Source: Hyphodiscus hymeniophilus (taxonomy: Eukaryota > Ascomycota > Leotiomycetes > Helotiales > Hyphodiscaceae). From it: a stretch of DNA of 64,000 nt. Below are positions 11,922 through 22,807 of this stretch, piece by piece. A program made the position numbers and the translations under genes. The stretch lies in contig VNKQ01000019.1 in the NCBI GenBank assembly GCA_016508695.1, positions 558,001 through 622,000 of the forward strand, in the 5' to 3' direction. The notes beneath the pieces were generated by a model, which did no database searches, had not been told where the DNA came from, and saw only the letters and a program-made list of their open reading frames with translations. The first letter of the stretch is position 1, and every line of letters begins with the position of its first letter.

Positions 11922-13010
11922 CTACTTAGACATCACAACATCCTTAGCGTATCCTATCCGATACTTCTCCAGTATCGCCAACGTGACGTTGCTTCCGCCG
12001 CATACAACAACCACAATGTTCAGCTTCCCGAACTCTTCTTTTGATAGCTCGGGGAAGAGGATGGAAGGGAGCTTCCCCGTGTAGATAGGCGCAACATTCA
12101 CCCCACACGCAGCTTCAACCATGATTCTCTCATCGTCCGCAAGGCGAACGCACCCCATAGCTGCCTCCGCATCAGAGGAAACATAGCTCGTAACGTCTCT
12201 TCTCTGACCCCAATCAAATGCTTTCTGACAGACCCTTGCCGCACCCAGACTAGTCGCTATACTCGTGATAGCGGGCAGCGTAACCAATTCTCCCTTTTCC
12301 AATGCTTTAGCTAATGAATCCGCACCTGCGGTCTCCATAGCCAGGACTTTGACAGCCCTCCTATCGCCATCCTCCAACCGTCCGGCTTTCTCCAAGCCGC
12401 TCATAATGCCACAGAACAAACCTCCTCCTCCGACCGAGCAAATGACAGCATCATACCCCCAGAACCACTCATTTGCTCTTCCAGCTCCTCGATCAGCGTA
12501 CTATGTCCAGCCCAGACATCCTCATGATCAAAAGGCGGGACATAAACTCCGTCCTTGTCCTTCTCCAGCAGCTGCTCTCTTAAATACTTATCTGCCTCAC
12601 TCCAATGGTCACCAATCTGCACCACATCTGCACCCATCGTCTTGAGCTTCTCGATCATAAGCGGACTGGTGCTGAGAGGGACGACGATGGTGGCTGGACG
12701 CTGGAGGGAGATAGCCGCTGTAGCACATGCAAGTCCGGCGTTGCCGCCGGAGGAACAGTAGAAGTGAATTGGCTTGGACGGGCCATGAGTGGAAATTGCC
12801 CGAGACATCAGGTGGCCTATACCACGAGACTTGAAGGAACCGGAGGGTTGGAGGTTTTCAAGCTTTAGGTAGATGTTACTGGAATGATTCAGTGGGGTTG
12901 TCATAAGGAAACAAGGGAACGTACCAGCCTGCTTCGAGAGAGAGAGCGGCAGAGCGAAGACATGGTGTTTGGATCCAGGGAGTCCGAGTCGGTGGTGCGT
13001 CTAAACTCAT
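11922..13010 (-). CDS. CHA1: L-serine/L-threonine dehydratase (Cha1-like), with an apparent 1-nt frameshift
   Basis: Exon 1 (12925-13010) begins MSLDAPPTRTPWIQTPCLRS and is joined over a 46-nt intron (GTACGT...CCAG) to exon 2 (11922-12878). The junction restores C-NIYLKLENLQPSGSFKSRG, the family's PLP-lysine motif (Lys in SFKSR). SSGGNAG (phosphate cup), SVGGGG and CGGSN follow, all typical of the fold-type II PLP enzyme that deaminates Ser/Thr to pyruvate/2-oxobutyrate and ammonia. The frame breaks between EELEEQMSGSG and YDAVICSVGGGG: one extra base in the G5 run (12456-12460 on the + strand) would restore it. No intron can explain the break because both sides are conserved coding sequence. 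With one base added the protein would be about 347 residues, normal for the family. It is either a sequencing indel or a recent null allele. Confidence 0.85.
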
Positions 13011-13995
13011 TTTATCGTCGATTGTCTTCTGACTGGAGCTGGTATTGCGGAAATAAAAATTAGTTGGAAATTATGCCCACTTGTTGCAGACTGGTCTTCT
13101 CTATTGATCAGCTTTATGTAGAACAGAAACCTTATGGCACCTACTCAAGTAGCTGCTTGATTATCAAAAAAAGTGATTCATATCAAAATGTCAAAACAGC
13201 ATTAAAGAGAGGCAAGCGAAAGGGCGTAAGACAAAATTTCGTCCGAGGGGTCGAGGGAGCTAAGATAAGAGCTTATCGGGCTGCATAAATTTAGGCCAAT
13301 GCCATATGTAGGTGAAATTGCATTTAATGGTTTAACAAGCAATTCGGGTTTGTTTTATGGACATACGAATTTGGGTATGCAAAGAGTTATGATGTTCCTT
13401 GACGTTACTCAATCTCGATTTCGGAGAAAAAAAAGGGGCATTGCCGAGCAGTCTCCTTCAAAAGCCGGGCCTCAAGAGGACTACTTTCTTTCCGAATTCC
13501 GCGTCAAAAAAACACGATACAGGAGTCCATATTTTTCAATATGATCGCCAATACTGGCACCGAAGCCTTGTGTAGCTTTACCCAAACTGGTGATACTGTT
13601 CATTGAGCAAGCCATACAGAGATGATTTTTACTGCAAATCAAAGATACAATTCAATTCCAGACCAATACGGGATGGAGATCAATAACTGTGTCGCCTTTA
13701 ACGAAAACGTTTTCCCATGGTCTTCATCGTCAGCACTGGCGGGGGTTTGTTGACAGACCTGCAGCCATGGCAGCATACATGACCTGCATCTCGCGTGTCG
13801 TGGCTGCAATCCGGATCTACCTATTCAGGGGTTGACCGACGCTTGCCCCTTTTGGTGACTGCTTCAACCCCAGATCATCCCGAAACTCCTCATTATCTCG
13901 TCAGCCACTCAGCATAAAGCCCTTTGTCATTCCTTTTTGCTACGCACAATCCTTTCTTTCCGTCCCATCTCCACCAAGGGAATGCACATTGTGCG
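13011..13995. other. divergent intergenic region (CHA1-like / ERG12)
   Basis: About 1 kb with AT-rich DNA at 13050-13560. Short frames here have no domain. The right end is the ERG12 5' leader; a frame-open TTG near 13924 precedes the first in-frame ATG at 13996. Confidence 0.55.
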
Positions 13996-15665
13996 ATGAC
14001 CAGCAATCAGACCCGCAGGTCATCCAGTGGAAAGACTGTCAAGACGAAGCCTCATTCCCGCTCTAGTTCAAGTACCACGATCTCTGTCCAGATAGGAACT
14101 CCCTCTGATAGCAGCCCATCGACTTCTCCCTCTTTTGATATGCCGCCTCGCACAAATGGTTCTACTGCAGTGAATGGGATCAGTGAGGATATGGAGAACT
14201 CCAGCATCAATGGCGCGAGGAAGTCCAAGAGGGGAATTTTGGATAGGAAGCAATCGACACCGATGATGCCTGCCTTTATGGTCTCAGCGCCCGGGAAAGC
14301 CATTGTGTTTGGCGAGCACGCGGTCGTCTATGGAAAGGCATGCTGAGATATCTGTTGTTTGTGATCTAATTCTGACTATTCCAGGCCGCCATTGCTGCTT
14401 CAGTCTCTCTACGATCTTACCTCCTCGTCACAGCACTCTCCAAGTCGAAACGAACCATCTCACTCCGATTTCCTGACATAGGTCTGTTGCACACATGGAA
14501 CATAGACGATCTGCCATGGAGCGCATTCTCCCACCCTTCGAAGAAAAAGTACTACTACGATGCCGTCACATTTCTTGACCCTGAATTAATCGCCGCCATG
14601 AAACCACACCTTGAGAATGTTTCCGTTGATTCGCCGGAAGATCTGCGCAAAGTGCATCAGAACTCCGCCTCAGCATTCTTGTATTTGTTCCTTTCCCTTG
14701 GATCGCAAACATTTCCGGGCTGTATTTATACACTTCGCTCGACACTTCCAGTGGGTGGAGGACTAGGAAGCAGCGCGTCAATAACTGTGTGCCTTGCTGG
14801 AGCACTTCTATTACAGATCCGCACACTCTCTGGACCGCATCCTGATCAGCCAGCTGAAGAGGCACGTTTACAGATCGAACGGATAAATCGATGGGCTTTT
14901 GTGGGGGAGATGTGCATACACGGAAATCCTTCAGGTGTTGATAATACGGTCTCTACCCAGGGAAAAGCGGTGGTATTCCAACGGTCAGACTATGCGAAGC
15001 CACCCACTGTGAAGCCCCTGTGGAACTTTCCCGAATTGCCGTTACTTCTCGTGGATACGAAGCAAGCAAAATCTACAGCTGTGGAAGTCGCAAAGGTCGC
15101 AACATTGAAGAAGCAACACCCAGAGATCACCGAGTCGATATTGAACGCTATAGACAAAGTTACTGAGAGTGCGGCACAGCTTATTGCGGACGATGATTTT
15201 GACAGCGAAGAGCTCGAAAGCTTGGAGAAACTAGGGAAATTGATGTCGCTGAATCACGGCCTTTTGGTAGCATTGGGTGTATCGCACCCTCGATTGGATC
15301 GGATACGAGAATTGGTTGATCACGAAGGAATAGGCTGGACGAAGCTGACAGGAGCTGGTGGGGGAGGCTGCGCCATTACACTGCTCAAACCCGGCATCAC
15401 AGAGGAGAGAATGAAGCGCTTAGAACAAACATTGGCTGACGAAGGATATGGTAAATTCGAGACGACTTTGGGTTGTGACGGAGTTGGTGTTCTCTGGCCC
15501 GCAGTTCTGAAAAATGGCTCGGGAGAAGACGAGGTTGGAGGCGATGAGATAGATCAAGATAAGTTCTTGAATGCCGATGGCATTGGAGGCGTCGAAGAGT
15601 TGGTCGGAGTTCATGGTGAGAGTGGGGATCGTGAAGCGTGGAAATTTTGGAGGGTAGAGGATTAA
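13996..15665 (+). CDS. ERG12: Mevalonate kinase
   Basis: Exon 1 (13996-14337) and exon 2 (14385-15665) give 540 residues. The first ~90 residues are a Ser/Thr/Lys-rich extension. The GHMP-kinase domain starts with FMVSAPGKAIVFGEHAVVYGK. Motif 2 PVGGGLGSSAS (about residues 235-245) binds ATP phosphates, GEMCIHGNPSGVDN follows, and motif 3 LTGAGGGGCAITLL lies near residue 437. The enzyme phosphorylates mevalonate in the cytosol for ergosterol and prenyl-donor synthesis. The single 47-nt intron has a non-canonical GC donor (AAG|GCATGC) with a normal CTGAC branch and TTCCAG acceptor; no GT donor keeps the VVYGK-AAIAAS motif. It lies next to the farnesyltransferase alpha-subunit gene, which works later in the same prenyl pathway. 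Confidence 0.93.
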
Positions 15666-16059
15666 ATGCTGGCGACGGCTATACTGTACAAAAATGAGCG
15701 GATGCGTTGGCAGGTGCCATGTAAAGGCGCTCTATTCGACTGTACTCTTAGGAAGATATAAGCTAATACTAATGGATTGTGCATGTCAATGAAAAATGTG
15801 AATCTGTAGTGTTCGATTTCCCGGTGACAACCACCACCATCAAAGTGTATGATAAATTTGCGACTTCCAAAAAGGAATGCTGTACTAGTAGCGAGTCGGT
15901 AATACAGTATGTGGTAATCGATTTCACTGCAAGAACGTTTTTGTTTGACGTTTAACTTCTTTCAGCCTTCTTGGTATTGTTCCACCCGGATTAGGGCGAG
16001 GCTGACCCTCGAGTCTTTCGACAAAGCCTTTCCTTGAACAACCCCTCACTCCCTCAAAG
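15666..16059. other. short intergenic region between ERG12 and the RAM2 locus
   Basis: 394 bp, same-strand neighbours; holds the ERG12 3' flank and the promoter of the next transcription unit. Nothing else seen. Confidence 0.55.
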
Positions 16060-16784
16060 ATGGCACCGAAGCCCAAGAAATCTCAACCTAAACCCCCGGA
16101 ACCCCCAAAGAATGTAAGGTCTTCGCGCTCCTTACATGCAAACCTCCAGAACCCAGACGTTCTTCTCTCCACGATCAACCCCGCTAATCACCACCTCAAC
16201 CAGATGCAACAATAGCAGAACAGCAACAAGCAGCCTACCTCTCCAGCATCCCCTACCTCGTGGCCTTCGAAACCAAAGGTTTCACCGCCCTCACGCCGAA
16301 CGAGAAACAGGGGTACGCATACACGCAATTCTTGCTCAACCGGACGTGGACGAGCTGGAGTGCTGCGCAGCAGCAGGAATTCTGGGCGTTGATTGAGAAG
16401 CTGAAGATCCCCATCCCGCTTCCGAAACCACGGGACCTGGGGAAGGATTTCCTGGGTAGGAGTCTAGGAGGATACACGCCGAGGGAGTATCAGCTTTGGA
16501 GGGACCGAGAGGATAGGAGCTCTTTGTTGAGGAAGGAGAGTAGGCTGTTTAGGGATCGGGTGAAGAGAATTGAGCTGAGACAGAGGAAGAGGGAGGACCG
16601 AAGTCTAGAAGAGAAGACCGAAAAGGTTCCGGTAGAAGAAGTCCTGGAAGAGAAAGCTAGGAGACGTGAAATTGCTCAATTGAGAGGCAAAGGTACGGTC
16701 TTCGGAGTCTTGAATGTAATGGATAATGCTAAGGTTTTGCAGCTATGGGTAGATACGAGTCTGATCCGGCATGGGACGATGTAG
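16060..16784 (+). CDS. Unrecognised basic/acidic coiled-coil-like protein, or N-terminal extension of the RAM2 product
   Basis: ATG at 16060 opens a short exon (16060-16113, MAPKPKKSQPKPPEPPKN). A candidate intron 16114-16223 leads to a long exon with YLVAFETKGFTALTPNEKQG and then a highly charged helical stretch. Read straight through, the frame stops at 16784, overlapping the RAM2 ATG at 16745 by 40 nt. However, a perfect-looking intron lies at 16693-16742 (GTACGG donor, GCTAAG branch, TTGCAG acceptor). Splicing it joins this frame in phase to RAM2 for a 509-residue fusion. I do not recognise the domain. The first intron's acceptor is chosen by phase and is less certain. Either two overlapping genes or one gene with alternative starts would fit. 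Confidence 0.5.
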
Positions 16785-17836
16785 TGCCTATACCACAAGA
16801 TGACGGACAAGGTGCATTGGCTCAGATCGCGTATCCGGACGAGTATGTCGAGGGTAAGTTTCTACGGACTTTATTGTATTCTCTTTGACTACACAAGGAT
16901 CCTTGTTGTCCCTGTTGTGTCCATATACTGACATCCGCAGCAATGGGATACCTCCGTGCCGTAATGGCATCAGAAGAGCACTCGCCCCGCGTCCTCACCC
17001 TCACAGAACATATAATACATCTCAACGCAGCCCATTACACGGTCTGGTTATACCGGGCGTCCACTCTCTTCGCCCTCAAATCTTCCGTTCGAGACGAACT
17101 AGCATGGCTTAACGACATCGCCCTAGACAACCAGAAGAATTACCAAATATGGCACCATCGTCAACTCCTCATCAACAACATCTATCCCACCATCGAATCA
17201 GATCCTTCTGCTCTGGAGGAGCTGGCGAAGAGCGAGGTCGATTTCATGACGCAGATGTTCGACGAAGACGCGAAGAACTATCACGTGTGGAGCTATCGCC
17301 AGTATCTCGTCCGGAAGCTCGATCTATTCTCCCACGCGAGCGAGCTGAGATCGATCGAGGACCTGCTAAGGTCGGACGTCAGGAACAACTCTGCCTGGAG
17401 CCACCGCTTCTTCATCGTCTTCTCGAACCCGTCCTACTCCACCCCGGATTCTAAGGCCACGGAGCACGACCCCAGAATCCCGAACTCCATCGTCGACCGC
17501 GAGATCGAGTTCGGAAAGGCGGCGACGTTCGAGGCGCCGCAGAACCAGAGCCCGTGGAACTATATCCGCGGCGTGCTGAGGAAGGGAGGTCGGAAGGTCT
17601 CGAGCCTCCAGTCCTTCGCGGGGGGATTCGTCACGATCCCGGATGAGGGAGAGGAGACTGTTAGGAGTTCCCATGCGTTGGATTTCCTGGCTGATTGTTG
17701 GAGCGAGAATGGTGAGAAGAAGAAGGCGGATAAGGCGTTGGTGCTGTTGGCGGAGAAGTATGATCCGATCAGGAAGAATTACTGGGAGTGGAGAAGGCAG
17801 TTGCTGAAGGAGGGAAATGCGGGAGAGGGTAGTTGA
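16745..17836 (+). CDS. RAM2: Protein farnesyltransferase / geranylgeranyltransferase I alpha subunit
   Basis: From ATG 16745, exon 16745-16853 and exon 16941-17836 (intron 16854-16940, GTAAGT...CGCAG) give 334 residues, the usual size. The start region YESDPAWDDVVPIPQDDG matches the family's N-terminal segment. It is followed by PFTA repeats with the hallmark Asn/Tyr/Trp pattern: LNAAHYTVWLYR, NYQIWHHR, NYHVWSYRQ, NNSAWSHR and QSPWNYIRG. The subunit forms the alpha half of the zinc-dependent prenyltransferase that attaches farnesyl or geranylgeranyl to CaaX cysteines of Ras/Rho-type proteins in the cytosol. The upstream reading frame may be spliced onto it, which would add about 175 residues (see the preceding entry). 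Confidence 0.92.
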
Positions 17837-18249
17837 TTTTTGAGGTTAGGAATACACTCATGTTCTCCATCGGTTCCAACTCCTGTATTTTGATGGGAGT
17901 TATACTGTATTTTGAGAATTCCACAACGAAACCCTGCTCCATGTATCAGCATCCTCCTCACTCATAGCTAGTTGCCGGATAGGGAGGGATGCTGAGCGAG
18001 TGTTACTCGATGTTCGATAGCCATCGAGACAAATATCATAGAGAAGGTGTCTCGTAGTCAAGTTCAACGCTTTCATTAGTGGTATCGTACAATCTACTCG
18101 CACCAAACTCCCCGACCCATCATTTATAGAGTATCCTTGTAAACTCCAGTATGCAAACTTGCAAAGCTGTCATGCAAGACGTAGACTTTTCCAATCCCAC
18201 ACCTTCGCTGAACCGCTCACACCCAGTATCTCGCCTACACATCACCCCA
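17837..18249. other. intergenic region between convergent genes
   Basis: 413 bp between the RAM2 stop and the stop of the minus-strand Arg-rich gene. Nothing recognised. Confidence 0.55.
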
Positions 18250-18939
18250 CTACCGCCGTCGCTCATCCCAACTACTCCTCCTATACTCATAATTCACGCT
18301 TCCTCTCCTCCGCCTCCCATACTCATCCTCGTCCCGCCTAGACCGGTGCGCGCGCTCTTTCCTACTGGCTTCGATGTATCGGCGTCCATAGTCACCATCC
18401 TCGCTACCCGTGTACGTTCTCGCGGCACTGCCTACACTCGATGGCGCACCGTCGATCGCCCCGGTGCCTGCGGAAGCAGCTAGTGGGCGATACTCGCGGT
18501 CGCGATCGAGGACCATCCTATACTCTCTCTCCCTCTCGCCATCTCGGTCTCCGCCCTCACTCTGTCTCCTCCTCCTTCTCCCACTATCCGGGCGCCTGTC
18601 ATCCCTCTCATCCCTCTCCCTCTCCTCATCCCCATCCTCATCCTCATCCCCCTCACTCCCATCCCTCCTCCCCCTTCCCCTCCCCTCCTCCGCGCGTTTC
18701 TTATTCTTCACATCATCCGCGTCCTCGAAGCGCTCGGGGTGATGTCGCCGCTCGTGGCGCTCGTACTGCTTCTCCCAGGGGAAAAGTGCCACGGCGGTGA
18801 GGAGGGCCAGGGCGCCCCCTTTCATGGCGACCTCCGACATGGAGATGTGCGGGGATTCTTTCTCGAACTTCTTCCGCGCGGCGCGGGCGTCTGGGTTGGC
18901 GCGGGAGGGGCGCGGGTCGTATTGTTTGATCTTCACCAT
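18250..18939 (-). CDS. Conserved-looking hypothetical protein, one hydrophobic segment and Arg/Asp/Glu-rich tail
   Basis: A single uninterrupted frame of 229 residues from an ATG at 18939 with good context (CACCATGGTG on the + strand). The N-terminus MVKIKQYDPRPSRANPD is basic. One hydrophobic stretch (GGALALLTAVALFPW, about residues 40-55) could be a membrane anchor. The rest is low-complexity, mixed-charge (ERERDERDD, GRRRRRQ) and ends RRSSWDERRR. The coding frame is supported by the ordered N-terminal half and by lack of stops. Overlapping plus-strand frames are by-products of the repetitive composition. I do not recognise the family. Confidence 0.6.
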   Translation of the reverse strand: MVKIKQYDPRPSRANPDARAARKKFEKESPHISMSEVAMKGGALALLTAVALFPWEKQYERHERRHHPERFEDADDVKNKKRAEEGRGRGRRDGSEGDEDEDGDEERERDERDDRRPDSGRRRRRQSEGGDRDGEREREYRMVLDRDREYRPLAASAGTGAIDGAPSSVGSAARTYTGSEDGDYGRRYIEASRKERAHRSRRDEDEYGRRRRGSVNYEYRRSSWDERRR

Positions 18940-21547
18940 GGTGGATTGGGGTGGCGAGGGTGAGGTGAGTTTGGGAGAGGTGGAGAGGTGAGGTGAGGTT
19001 CGATGGATTGTATGGTTGCGAGAATGTGGCCGAAATATGCCTTCTATCGAAGATGGCTTTTTTTGTTGGAAGAAGTCTGTGGGATTTTTACCGGTGCTTA
19101 ACTTCTGTTATCTATCCTGCGAGGAGCGGTGAGAGATGACGATTGACGATGGATGAGAGACGGTGAACCAGCCTCAGCGGAATGAGGTATCTGTGTTCCC
19201 TAGATACGTGCGCTTGATTGTCTGGTTATTTGTTCGTTTGTCTGTTTGTACGAGTATATGATGTAGGTAAGTTGCCGCATCAGAGCATGTAGAAGTGGTT
19301 GAAGTCCATGGGGGAGCAGGAGTAATATATTCCCGGCAAGCAATGAGGCATAAATGCATCAATGCATCAACCCGGGTGGACCTTACTTATTGGGCATGAA
19401 ACATTCCTCGAATCACCAGATTGTCATTGTCCCCTGATGCCATCTAGTCCCTGACATCTGATCAGACCCCCGATCCAATAGGATCCTCTTGTCCCTTCTC
19501 CCATCTCACCTCCCCTCTCCCCTCTCCCCTCTCCCCTCTCCCCTCTCTTCTCCCAGCCAGTCAACCAGCAGTCAGCCACTTACCCCTTCAGCAACTACCG
19601 AGTCGATCCAACCAGCCAGGACATAACACGTAGCTGTGCATTTCGTAGAGTCTGTTAGATCTGGTAGAATGGAAATGCATCCCTACATATTATATCAAAT
19701 CATAGCAAATTATATCATATCAGATCATAACATAAGAGAATAAATCTGCATCCGCAATCATGGGACTGACGCCTCACGTACCAGGACCCCTTACTGCCGA
19801 AACGAGAAAACCCTCACCGCCACGATGACGACGTGAGAACAGGGATTCCCCATATTTTCCTTTCCTTCCTGGCCCAGCTCGCAGGCACGACGACGTCATC
19901 ATGGCTGTCAGGATGTGAGTCCGTATTCGCATGCGCCACATCGAGACCACACATGGGGGATTATTAGGGGAATACTCCGTACAGAGAAGGAAGGAAGGGT
20001 ACCAAGAAAGGGGAATTCTTGGATGGGATGTCCTGATTGGGTGGTTGGGAAGAAGAAGCTTTTGCTTATCCCCGATCCGTCTTTTTTCGTGCGGGAGGGC
20101 CGGATCGTTGGGCGAGATGAGAGCATGCCGGCACTTCTTGGATGGGATGCCAAGAGGGTTGGTCCCGTGGGAAATAATCTCGATATCCAGAGTGATGGGA
20201 AAGAGGAAGGAGAAGGAGTTATCAATAACCTCATCCATCTCATCCCACACGTTGACTTCTGCTCATTAGTTATTTGCAAGTAGCTGTCTATTTCACCCAT
20301 TCTATTGACACAAGAGAGATAGTGTTGAAGCGCATCATTAGCCAAAACTTTTCCAGTACTCATTTGCGATATCTCACCCCCGATTCGACTGGTACAGTAC
20401 ATAGACAGCCGGGCTGAGTCTAGGCATCTTGTATACTCCGACATATCTGCGGTCTTTCTTAAATTTTTCAAGAGATTCTTCATCTCAAGGGACTTGAGAA
20501 GTTGCTCCTTCACTCAAGTAGGCAGTGGATTGATTCAACGAGCTTACGTGGAAGTTCGTGGATGTCGTCTCGGAGAAGATGTGCGAGAGCGGCCTCTGTA
20601 TTCCTTGCACCTAGGCACTGAGTCTCTCGTTCTCTCATCCTTGTTTCTTTTCTCGTTCTCGTTCTCAATTGCTCTATATTGAAGAGCGTAAGTTGTGCCA
20701 TGAGATTCTGCGCCATATCAGATAGTTAGATGGTCTGAATCAGTCCATGGTTTCGGGAACCAGCAGGCAATGGTGTGTTACAATAAGTGTTCTCTGTACC
20801 AATGTACAGGTCTCTACTATCGTCAAGCTATCTTTACCAGAGGTTCATGTACAGCCCAGACTTAAAGCCACTCGCTTCATAGCCACATAGCTGAAATTGT
20901 TTCTGGAAACTCCAACATATATCATTTAATAGACTCAAAATGGCTGAATGAAATAATCGTTACTTTGAAAGTTATGAAGTCAGCCCATCAGGTTTCCAGA
21001 CAGGAATCAAGTGTGTTTTATGTTTTCCTCCGAGTCACTTCCGTCTCGTGGTAAACTTCCCCTCTCACGCCATCAAAGGTCATGCCCAATCCTTAAATCT
21101 CATTCACCTCTCAACGGAAATTCATCTCAAACTCAAGTAACTCAATATCTCGGGCAACATCCCTCTCAATGCAACAAGCCCTCAGGTGTGGACTTCCAGC
21201 CAAGGGGTGTGCATGACATCCACTCCATCAGGAGACGAGACCTAACGAATTTGGTACATACTAAATTGTCAACACGCCTTCCATCAATCTTGAAAACTCT
21301 TTCGCAACATTCCTCAAATCTTCCTATTAAATACTTCCCATACCACCTCTGACCTTTCAATTGCTTATTCGGTGCTTCTCATACGCCTCTCAAATCAATC
21401 GACTACTTCTCAGCCAAAACATTTCATACTACTCCTAGATCACATACTCAACACTGCTATCATCAATTCACCACACCAAAGTAACCATACTATCCCTAAT
21501 CACATTCACATCATCCAACTACTGGACCTTCCCAACAAGATCTCAGT
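18940..21547. other. long intergenic region (2.6 kb)
   Basis: Holds the promoter of the Arg-rich gene (CT/TC-rich near 18960-19000), a 7-bp tandem repeat (19511-19547), AT-rich DNA at 19680-19745 and the leader of the F-box-like gene. Overlapping minus-strand frames at 19774-20716 have no recognised domain; they are discussed as a finding and not called as a gene. Confidence 0.55.
19511..19547. repeat. tandem repeat, 7-bp unit TCCCCTC, about five copies
   Basis: The unit TCCCCTC is repeated head to tail about 5.3 times with no mismatch. It is a pyrimidine-only minisatellite in the intergenic region upstream of the Arg-rich gene. Confidence 0.9.
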
Positions 21548-22807
21548 ATGGCTCCCCGAAAAGCCAAGGTCGTCAAACCTGCTCCAAAGCGCATATCCCT
21601 TCCCAAGACCGCCTCCCAGTCTCGCAAGAAGGGCCCACCAGACTACACTTCACAAGCCGAGCGCAAGCGTCGCCAGCCAACATGTTCCATGGCGAGTCTT
21701 CGAAACCTTGAAAATGAAGAGACCATCGAAGAGAACTTCACCGGTCTCTTCGGTGATAGCTCCGAAAGCCACTACACATGGGGCAAAACGCAAACGGAAC
21801 CGATCGCGGCAGTCAGAAGAAGAAGCAGGAAGGTACCTCAGTTTACAGCGAGAGATCTGAAGGGATTTCCAAGGGGCTTCTTCGGTTTCTCTGAAGAGGT
21901 CGCACCAGAACCCATCATCGCCAACAGTCCCGATCGCTCACCGTTCCTTCGCCTGCCTCTAGAGGTCCGAGAGAAGATCTATGCGAGATCGCTCATCCTC
22001 AAACTCCCCATCATCCTCCAGCACGATTGGAAAGTCGTCGAGAACAAGGTGTTCCGCAAGAGACAGAACAACTCTCTCATCTTCCTCTGCAAGCAAATCA
22101 ACCTCGAAACCACTTCATTCCTCTACAAGAACAACGTCTTCCGCACCATCCTCCGCCCCCCTCCAAGCACCTTCTTCCATCGCGACGTCGTCTCAATAGA
22201 CGCAAAGTTCCTCCCGCTGTTCAGGAACGTCATCCTCACCTGCGAGAAGGAGAACTACCATCTCGGGTGGTTCGAGAAGGCCTGCGAATCGGTCGGGAAG
22301 CTCGCGGAGGCGGGCGCCTTCCTCGACTCGCTCACCATCGTCACGTTTCCCCAGCGGGTCGGCATGTCGAGCACGGCGGTCGGTCTGGAGCCCCACCCCG
22401 TCACCTTTGCGGATTTCTTCTACGCTGGAGGACAGCTCATGGCCGAGATCAGGAAGCTCCACTGCAAGTTCCTGAATATTGTCGTGAAGAAGATCGATCT
22501 GGACGACATGGACGTCACGGATAACCATTGGCGCGTGCTCATTTCCGTCGACATGCGAGACCTTCATGCTGCGGAGAGGGAGGATGGTCCGCTGTTCAAC
22601 GAAGAATCGAGGGAACTGGCTCGGCGTAGGGCGGAAGTCGTTGAGAGGGAGTTGTTGGGATTGAAGGATAGGTTTGAGGAGGTGTTTGAGGATGACGAAC
22701 GGGCGGCAGAGGAGGACAAGTGTCTTGTGCTAAATCGAGATGATCCTATCGATCATGGCATGGAGCTGGCAGCGACCTATTTTGGGTTTGACGATGAGGT
22801 TGATTGA
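21548..22807 (+). CDS. F-box-like fungal protein of unknown function
   Basis: Single exon of 419 residues from ATG 21548 (CAGTATGGC). A basic N-terminus (MAPRKAKVVKPAPKR) is followed by a disordered region. Near residue 130 comes FLRLPLEVREKIYARSL, then SLIFLCKQINLETTSFLYKNN. This is the paired-helix pattern seen in many fungal F-box-like proteins, where the first helix resembles an F-box binding Skp1. The C-terminal half is acidic and helical. Such genes are numerous in filamentous ascomycetes. Substrate recruitment to an SCF ubiquitin ligase is possible but not shown. Complete and undamaged. Confidence 0.7.
   Translation: MAPRKAKVVKPAPKRISLPKTASQSRKKGPPDYTSQAERKRRQPTCSMASLRNLENEETIEENFTGLFGDSSESHYTWGKTQTEPIAAVRRRSRKVPQFTARDLKGFPRGFFGFSEEVAPEPIIANSPDRSPFLRLPLEVREKIYARSLILKLPIILQHDWKVVENKVFRKRQNNSLIFLCKQINLETTSFLYKNNVFRTILRPPPSTFFHRDVVSIDAKFLPLFRNVILTCEKENYHLGWFEKACESVGKLAEAGAFLDSLTIVTFPQRVGMSSTAVGLEPHPVTFADFFYAGGQLMAEIRKLHCKFLNIVVKKIDLDDMDVTDNHWRVLISVDMRDLHAAEREDGPLFNEESRELARRRAEVVERELLGLKDRFEEVFEDDERAAEEDKCLVLNRDDPIDHGMELAATYFGFDDEVD

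Noticed and set aside
12452..12520. An intron to explain the dehydratase frame break
   Set aside because: Candidate donors and acceptors are under 35 nt apart and would delete conserved residues.
13924..13995. N-terminal extension of mevalonate kinase from 13924
   Set aside because: It starts at TTG; the first in-frame ATG is at 13996.
18410..18800. Long plus-strand frames opposite the Arg-rich gene (110-119 codons of Pro/Ser/His repeats)
   Set aside because: They mirror low-complexity Arg/Glu/Asp codons of the minus-strand gene; no start context, domain or splice support.
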